DNA of 35,836 nucleotides, from positions 1-35,836 of the forward strand of contig CAMWUN010000036.1 of NCBI GenBank assembly GCA_947177425.1, given 5' to 3'. The DNA is from an uncultured bacterium (GTDB lineage: Bacteria; Bacillota; Clostridia; Lachnospirales; Lachnospiraceae). The stretch's first letter is position 1. Every line of letters begins with the position of its first letter. The notes beneath the pieces were generated by a model. That model was not told where the DNA came from and made no database searches. It was given only the letters and a program-made list of their open reading frames with translations. Shown here in pieces: positions 31,825-35,836 of this stretch. The translations under genes and the position numbers were made by a program.

Positions 31825-32864
31825 TTCTCATCTCCCCCTTTCATAGCCGAAACTGCGTCTAAGCCGCCGTTACCACTCCTGACGCCCAGCCGGATTGCCT
31901 TCCTGCCATGATTCAGCCGGTAAAGCAGCATTGCAATAAAGATAATACTTCCCACGATGCCGATAATCAGCTCTATTGGAAGTTCATAGGGAGCAATGAT
32001 GCTTCGGCCGATCATATCGCATACCAGCACAAAAATAGACCCAAAGAGCGCTGTATCTATCAGTGTGCCGCGAATCTTATCTCCTTTGAACATTGCGATC
32101 AGATTAGGCACGATCAACCCGATGTAGGAAATAGAACCTACCACAACCACTACAGAAGCAGTAATCATAGCCGCAATACTCAGTCCCATGAACAACACAA
32201 AATTATAGTGGACGCCCAGGTTTTTAGAAAAATCCCTGCCCATGCCCACGATGTTGAAATGGTTTGCAAACACGAATGCGAGGATCACCAGCGGCACCAC
32301 CAGATAGACCAGCTCATACCGTCCCCTCAGAACCATGGAAAAGTGTCCCACCAGCCAGGTGGACAAAGCCTGGCTCATTTCATATTTGTAGGCAAAGTAA
32401 TTGGTAACGCCGGTAATAACGTTACCAAACATGATACCCACTAACGGCACCATGACCACGTCCTTAAACTGGATGCGCTGTATAAACCAGACGAAGATCC
32501 AGGTTCCGGCTATGGCAAAAACAAAGGCGAAAAGCGCCCGTCCCCACAGGGTGGATTTCGGCATGAACAGCAGCGCCAGCAGGATACCAAACTGCGCCGA
32601 GGAAATGGTTGCACCCGTGGTGGGTGAAACGAACTTGTTCATACATAGCTGCTGCATAATCAATCCGGCCACGCTCATGCCGATGCCGGTACATAAAATA
32701 GCCAGCAGCCGCGGCAGTCTGGAAATCAGAAAAATTTCAAGCTGTTCTCCATCACCGCGAAACAGACCGGATAAATTGACATCCAAAACGCCTACAAAAA
32801 GTGACCAGATAGACAAAATAACCAGCAAGACTGCAAGAATAATGGTTAAACCGTACTTTTTTAT
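31821..32864 (-). CDS. yclN: Siderophore ABC transporter permease, YclN type, with no standard start at the best site
   Basis: A FecCD-family permease with LSGLFRGDGEQLEIFLISRL, PRLLAILCTGIGMSVAGLIM, QQLCMNKFVSPTTGATISSA, the coupling segment GMGRDFSKNLGVHYNFVLFM and GSISYIGLIVPNLIAMFKGD. It is the first gene of the iron operon. A strong AGGAGG (about 32878-32873) stands eight bases before an in-frame ATA at 32864, and the protein read from there (KKYGLTIILAVLLVILSIWS) has the basic start and first span expected. The first standard start is TTG 32828, which has no ribosome binding site and would cut into that span. I therefore place the start at the ATA. It may be a non-standard start, a mutated ATG that lowers expression, or a sequencing error. 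Confidence 0.85.
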   Translation of the reverse strand: MKKYGLTIILAVLLVILSIWSLFVGVLDVNLSGLFRGDGEQLEIFLISRLPRLLAILCTGIGMSVAGLIMQQLCMNKFVSPTTGATISSAQFGILLALLFMPKSTLWGRALFAFVFAIAGTWIFVWFIQRIQFKDVVMVPLVGIMFGNVITGVTNYFAYKYEMSQALSTWLVGHFSMVLRGRYELVYLVVPLVILAFVFANHFNIVGMGRDFSKNLGVHYNFVLFMGLSIAAMITASVVVVVGSISYIGLIVPNLIAMFKGDKIRGTLIDTALFGSIFVLVCDMIGRSIIAPYELPIELIIGIVGSIIFIAMLLYRLNHGRKAIRLGVRSGNGGLDAVSAMKGGDEK

Positions 32865-32886
32865 ATTGATTTCCTCCTCTCTTATA

Positions 32887-32904
32887 GGTTAGTAATGGCT
32901 AACC
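32887..32904. promoter_or_regulatory. Palindrome ggttag-N6-ctaacc before siderophore operon
   Basis: The 18-bp palindrome ggttagtaatggctaacc lies just upstream of the ribosome binding site of the first permease. It is very similar to two sites before the gene at 34908-35579. The half site AGGTTAG resembles that of DtxR/IdeR-type iron repressors, though with a wider centre. It could be an operator; its place between the leader hairpin and the ribosome binding site would also allow a role in RNA. Confidence 0.55.
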
Positions 32905-32910
32905 TCATAA

Positions 32911-32965
32911 AAAAATATAGCGCAGTGGGAATGAATACTGGACTTACGTGTTCATCTCACTGCGC
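32911..32965 (-). terminator. Leader hairpin with T tract (possible attenuator)
   Basis: On the minus strand gcgcagtg pairs with cactgcgc around a 30-base centre that holds a second pairing (atgaa/ttcat), followed by TATATTTTTTTA. It begins 12 bases after the promoter -10 and ends about 45 bases before the first permease start. This is the layout of an attenuator or of a leader terminator; no known riboswitch class is recognised. Confidence 0.5.
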
Positions 32966-32976
32966 GCATTGGCTGT

Positions 32977-33005
32977 ATTATAGCACAGTAGTTAGTTATG
33001 TGCAA
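32977..33005 (-). promoter_or_regulatory. Promoter of the siderophore transporter operon
   Basis: On the minus strand -35 TTGCAC (33005-33000) and -10 TATAAT (32982-32977) are 17 bases apart. The spacer contains taactaactac, which shares the TTAG/CTAA half-site sequence of the nearby palindromes. Confidence 0.75.
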
Positions 33006-33047
33006 CCACAAATTTCAAGTTGTTTTAGAGATATTTATAGAATTGTT

Positions 33048-33824
33048 TTATAATTCCCTGTTCTTCAATACTTCCGCAGGAGTGATCCGCTTCAGTTTTC
33101 GGACGAGCGCTGTATTTATGGCAAAATATACCGCCATCACGTCTGCAAAAATCTCTGCATACAGATACCATGGAAACGCCAGATTCATACCGACGGAAGT
33201 ATTGGCAATCATCCACGGATAAAGCTTATCCATAATCATTTTTGCAAGGGGGATTCCCATGACCGCCCCAACTGCCACAATCCAGGCATTTCCGTCCAGA
33301 TACAATTTCCTGATCTCACCGGTGCGAAAATCGAATACCTGCACCAGCGAAATGCCAAAGGATGCCCGGTCGATCATAACACCCATCATGAGATATAAAA
33401 CCATGCAGAAAATAATCACCGCCGAAACGGTCATCATGATTACCAGGGGCATCATCAAAGAAGTAAATACCGAGGCGGAATGCGCCACATCCTCCCTTGT
33501 GGTTATGCTGTAAATCCAGCTCTCGTCCATGACAAGTTCGTGATCGGAAAGCAGCATATTGTAGTAATCTTCCTGTTGTCCGAACAATTCCCGCATACTG
33601 TCGATATCCATGAACACGGCCAGTCTGCATGCATAATCACAAACCCCTTTTACCGTAAAAGTATAATCCATCTCCTCTGCGCTGTCTGTCAGAATCAGAC
33701 TGTCTGCGATATGCAGTCCGTATTTTTGCTGCACCGACCTGCTGATAATCAGGCTGTTTTTGTCCTTCACGGGCTCAGCGTCATAATATTTGTTCTCTTC
33801 ATCCACTCCAATCACGGTTCGCAT
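33048..33824 (-). pseudogene. C-terminal fragment of FtsX-family ABC permease
   Basis: The 258-residue frame shows the end of a MacB/FtsX-type permease. A soluble segment (SLIISRSVQQKYGLHIADSL, CRLAVFMDIDSMRELFG) is followed by the last three membrane spans: SLMMPLVIMMTVSAVIIFCM, AWIVAVGAVMGIPLAKMIMD and YAEIFADVMAVYFAINTALV. The family ending is VRKLKRITPAEVLKNREL. Members of the family normally have an N-terminal span and a longer outer domain, or two such halves, all missing here. The upstream bases are instead an ABC ATPase fragment in another frame, joined at 33824. The only start candidate is the ATG created at the junction. I read this as a deletion product and not a working transporter. 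Confidence 0.8.
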
Positions 33825-33940
33825 ACCTGAATATTTTCCCGCACAGTCAGATTGGGCACCAGATTATAAAACTGGAAGATAAATCCCCTTTCCTTTCTCT
33901 TTGCCTGCGTTATTTGCATGTGGACAGGACATGCCGTCAT
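33812..33940 (-). pseudogene. Fragment of ABC exporter ATPase (LolD/MacB type)
   Basis: On the minus strand the frame from ATG 33940 gives 42 residues, including KERGFIFQFYNLVPNLTVRE followed by NIQV. This is the Q-loop region of the ATPases that partner FtsX-family permeases, which read G-F-I-F-Q-x-F/Y-N-L in that place. Walker A, signature and Walker B are all missing. The frame ends in the FtsX fragment. A single large deletion from inside the ATPase gene to inside the permease gene would explain both remnants, plus loss of the ATPase start. Confidence 0.75.
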
Positions 33941-33973
33941 AAACCTGCGCCTGAAAAATATCCTGCCACGCAG

Positions 33974-33988
33974 CATAACATTGTTATG
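33974..33988. promoter_or_regulatory. TetR operator copy upstream of broken ABC exporter
   Basis: cataacattgttatg is a perfect 15-bp palindrome apart from its central base. Its core ataacaatgttat (read on the minus strand) is identical to the one in the promoter of the TetR gene. It lies between that gene's terminator and the exporter remnant, where the exporter promoter should be. Confidence 0.75.
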
Positions 33989-34002
33989 TTTTTGTTATTT
34001 AA

Positions 34003-34026
34003 AATGCTGTGCTTCTGCACAGCATT
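34003..34026 (-). terminator. Terminator of the TetR regulator gene
   Basis: On the minus strand aatgctgtgc pairs perfectly with gcacagcatt around a four-base loop, followed by TTAAATAAC. It begins 12 bases after the stop codon. The T tract is short but the stem is strong. Confidence 0.7.
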
Positions 34027-34037
34027 GATAAATCATA

Positions 34038-34652
34038 TCAGCTCCATTTCATTTCCACAAATCCTTTTACAATAAAATCCATGATTACTTTCATCCGCCC
34101 TGCTGCCTCCTGTTCCTCTCTCACATGTGTCAGCAGGTAAATAAACGCATCTACCGTCACGTGTGCCATCCAATGAATTATGCAGGCATCGGCCTCCCTC
34201 TCTGCCCTTTGCTTTGCAAGCAGCCCTGCCGATACCGCAAATCGTTTTTCTGTTATATCCACAATCCGGTCGAGACTGCCTTCAAACACAGTCCCCTGGG
34301 ATTTCGTCAGCAGCAAAATAAACGCGTCGTAGTTTTGGTACAAATGGTGAATGAGCATCTCTGCAATCTCATCATGATCCCCTTCCTGATGCTCATAGAC
34401 ATCCGACAGTGAAAGGATCTGCTCATCCCTCGTAAAATGCTCCTGCATCATGTTCGTAAGCGCTGTCAAAGGCGGCTCTACGATCGCCCGGAACAAATCT
34501 TCTTTATCTTCAAAGAAGAAATACAGCGCTCCTGTTGTCACGCCTGCATCGGCACAGATTTTACGGAGGGAGGCTTTGGCGTAGCCCTTTTCCATAAACT
34601 CTGCTTTAGCACTGGCAATCAGTTTTTCTTTCGTTTCCCGTTCTGCTTTCAC
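34038..34652 (-). CDS. TetR/AcrR family transcriptional regulator
   Basis: The 204-residue protein has the TetR helix-turn-helix at residues 10-55: KLIASAKAEFMEKGYAKASL, RKICADAGVTTGALYFFFED, KEDLFRAIV. The C-terminal helical domain, which would bind a ligand and dimerise, is not close to any group I can name. A 13-bp palindrome overlaps the -10 of its own promoter and recurs downstream at the remains of an ATPase-FtsX exporter, so it most likely repressed both itself and that exporter. Similar regulator-exporter pairs handle peptide antibiotics, bile acids or drugs, but nothing here shows the inducer. The regulator is intact while its target is broken. GGTGATAAT lies before the start. Confidence 0.9.
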   Translation of the reverse strand: MKAERETKEKLIASAKAEFMEKGYAKASLRKICADAGVTTGALYFFFEDKEDLFRAIVEPPLTALTNMMQEHFTRDEQILSLSDVYEHQEGDHDEIAEMLIHHLYQNYDAFILLLTKSQGTVFEGSLDRIVDITEKRFAVSAGLLAKQRAEREADACIIHWMAHVTVDAFIYLLTHVREEQEAAGRMKVIMDFIVKGFVEMKWS

Positions 34653-34670
34653 ATTATCACCTTATTTGAC

Positions 34671-34710
34671 ATAACAATGTTATTTTAAAGTATTTCCAAA
34701 GTTCTGTCAA
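34671..34710 (-). promoter_or_regulatory. Promoter and operator of the TetR gene
   Basis: On the minus strand -35 TTGACA (34710-34705) and -10 TAAAAT (34687-34682) are 17 bases apart. The palindrome ataacaatgttat (34671-34683) overlaps the end of the -10 and the start site, the usual place for autorepression. Confidence 0.85.
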
Positions 34711-34743
34711 TCGGATATACTCTGGAATCTGGAATTCCTGTAG

Positions 34744-34813
34744 CACTGCAAAGAACAATATCTGTGCTGAGCTGTTAGCTGTTGCCATAGATGTTCTGAC
34801 GAACTTTGCAGTG
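34744..34813. repeat. 70-bp inverted repeat upstream of TetR gene
   Basis: cactgcaaag (34744-34753) and ctttgcagtg (34804-34813) are perfect 10-bp reverse complements around a 50-bp centre without a gene. It lies in the 255-base gap between the TetR gene and the next gene; the rest of that gap shows nothing recognisable. Confidence 0.5.
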
Positions 34814-34907
34814 AATGCATAGTCCTGGGTTAAGTCAGTTATACCTAACTACGGGCGATATAACATACTCCTTTTTACCCTGTCAACAATAAAATTAGTA
34901 ATAGATA

Positions 34908-35579
34908 TTATTTCTTATTTACAAAGATCTCATCCTTCTTCGCTTCAAGACTTCTGTCTCCCACATACCAGTATTCGCATTTTCCGTCGCCGCCTGAAAG
35001 TGTATGATGGCGGATCAGATGTGCGTGGAACTGCCCGGCAACCAGATGGTCTAAGGCGCACATATTAGGCAGGAAATCCATATATCCGTACTTCTTTGCG
35101 AACTCATAAAGAGGACAGGTGTCAAGTACATATGCAAATCCCGTTTCGCGATTGTCAGGATTTATTCTGATTTTCCACGTATTTCCCCACCGTTTTCCAC
35201 GCATCCGGTCAGATTTATGTTTATACCTTTTCACACAGAAATACAAAAAATCCATCAGCCATTTTTTCTTCTCCAGTTTATTCATATCAATGTGATTCAG
35301 CAGGGCAAAAGGCTTTGCCATTACCTCATTCACCAGAACAAGAAAATCCTCATTCGTGTAATTGCGGTCAACGGCTTCATAAAAAGCACACATGGCATAA
35401 CACAGCATCATATTTGAGGACATCATATTCCTGCGGCCGCCAAGGTCCCCTTCTTTTCGGAGCCATTCTGCATCCAGTTCCTCTACTTTCTTCCACCTTT
35501 TCTTTACTTCATCCTCATCATAACTCGCACGCAAAAATTTCAGCATTGAGGGTCTGAGTTTCTTCAGATATTTTTCCAT
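34908..35579 (-). CDS. L-2-amino-thiazoline-4-carboxylic acid hydrolase-like protein
   Basis: The 223-residue soluble protein matches the family named after the enzyme that opens L-2-amino-thiazoline-4-carboxylate on the way to cysteine. The main block is VLDTCPLYEFAKKYGYMDFL, PNMCALDHLVAGQFHAHLIR and HHTLSGGDGKCEYWYVGD, with conserved-looking Cys, Asp and His residues. The family name is attached to many proteins with no tested activity, so the true substrate is open. The N-terminal half is helical and Lys/Glu-rich. GGAAGAAAAT precedes ATG 35579. Two GTTAR-N6-YTAAC palindromes like the one before the siderophore operon lie in its leader, which hints at shared metal-dependent control. Confidence 0.75.
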   Translation of the reverse strand: MEKYLKKLRPSMLKFLRASYDEDEVKKRWKKVEELDAEWLRKEGDLGGRRNMMSSNMMLCYAMCAFYEAVDRNYTNEDFLVLVNEVMAKPFALLNHIDMNKLEKKKWLMDFLYFCVKRYKHKSDRMRGKRWGNTWKIRINPDNRETGFAYVLDTCPLYEFAKKYGYMDFLPNMCALDHLVAGQFHAHLIRHHTLSGGDGKCEYWYVGDRSLEAKKDEIFVNKK

Positions 35580-35643
35580 ATTTTCTTCCTTTTTCCGATT
35601 ATCACTATTTCTCTCACTTTCCTATTCATTTCCCTTCTTTATA

Positions 35644-35704
35644 GTTAATAGCAACTAACCTTTGTTTTAAAAAAAGCAGTCACCCGATATTAGTAATCGC
35701 TAAC
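35644..35704. promoter_or_regulatory. Two palindromic sites before the thiazoline-hydrolase-like gene
   Basis: gttaatagcaactaac (35644-35659) and attagtaatcgctaac (35689-35704) both fit R-TTAR-N6-YTAAC. The second differs from the site at 32888-32903 (gttagtaatggctaac) at only two of 16 positions. It lies just downstream of the promoter -10, a good position for a repressor. Confidence 0.6.
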
Positions 35705-35712
35705 CCATACTA

Positions 35713-35742
35713 AATATACTCCACGCCCTATTCATTTGTCAA
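35713..35742 (-). promoter_or_regulatory. Promoter of the thiazoline-hydrolase-like gene
   Basis: On the minus strand -35 TTGACA (35742-35737) and -10 TATATT (35718-35713) are 18 bases apart. The -35 overlaps tgattatcattgaca, which loosely resembles a 7-1-7 Fur box; that match is weak. Confidence 0.7.
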
Positions 35743-35781
35743 TGATAATCAGGCTTTGAGATCCCTATTGGTGTAACAGTT

Positions 35782-35795
35782 GTTACTGTTCACTC
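35782..35795. repeat. End of a repeat shared with 5144-5276
   Basis: gttactgttcactc is identical to the first 14 bases of the 133-bp element at 5144. If a second element begins here it continues past the right edge of the window, so only one end can be seen. Confidence 0.4.
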
Positions 35796-35836
35796 CCAAT
35801 GTCAGTTAGTTAAGCTGCTGAGTTAGTTCCTGAATA

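Noticed and set aside
35734-35748. Fur-box-like sequence over the -35 of the thiazoline-hydrolase-like gene
   Set aside because: Only about five of seven bases match in each half site; such AT-rich matches are common by chance.
1-35836. CRISPR arrays, tRNA or rRNA genes, prophage or integrase genes
   Set aside because: Looked for regularly spaced repeats, cloverleaf-like motifs, rRNA-like conserved blocks and integrase or transposase motifs and saw none.

Overview
The window looks like a chromosome segment of a gut Clostridia bacterium, most likely a Lachnospiraceae member (Blautia / Ruminococcus gnavus / Dorea type). The grounds are an oxygen-independent (cbi-type) cobalamin pathway, strong GGAGG-type ribosome binding sites, lipoprotein-type transporters, a bleomycin-hydrolase-type PepC and a nickel-pincer (lar) gene set. 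The genus is inferred from protein style, not from a marker gene.

Left accessory edge (1-6039). Two GNAT acetyltransferase genes lie on the + strand, the first cut by the window edge and the second truncated next to a 129-bp inverted-repeat element. An intact C1-family aminopeptidase follows on the minus strand. The rest is decay: a yfcE-type phosphodiesterase remnant ending exactly at a 120-bp inverted-repeat element, and a larE-larB-larC set collapsed by deletions and frameshifts into one chimeric scar. Upstream of the scar, two small membrane-protein genes and a DUF3842 gene are still intact.

Cobalamin operon (27258 down to 6040, all minus strand). A sigma-A-like promoter, a complete-looking cobalamin riboswitch and a terminator precede cbiK. 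The order is then: tandem-domain lipoprotein, B12/metal-type ABC transporter (binding protein, permease, ATPase), cbiP, cobT, cobU, cobS, a short CobU-like protein, a cobC-like phosphatase, cbiB, cobD, cbiC, cbiD, cbiF, cbiG, cbiH, a cbiJ-cbiE-cbiT fusion and cbiA. Together these would chelate cobalt, build and contract the corrin ring, amidate it, attach the aminopropanol arm and nucleotide loop, and import corrinoids. No cbiL (C20 methyltransferase) is present. The cobaltochelatase carries a lipoprotein signal, so it should sit outside the membrane. Five hairpin elements, two of them in pairs of similar copies, occupy module boundaries in the first half of the operon.

A short operon upstream with its own promoter (28513-27273) holds cobO and a protein resembling the methionine-synthase reactivation domain.

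Right region (28769-35836). A YclNOPQ-like siderophore ABC transporter (two permeases, ATPase, binding protein with a Gly/Ser/Glu/His-rich insert) is preceded by a leader hairpin and a palindrome. Similar palindromes lie before an aminothiazoline-carboxylate-hydrolase-like gene at the right end. Between them a TetR regulator, with the same 13-bp operator on both sides, faces the remains of an ABC exporter whose ATPase and FtsX genes have been fused by deletion.
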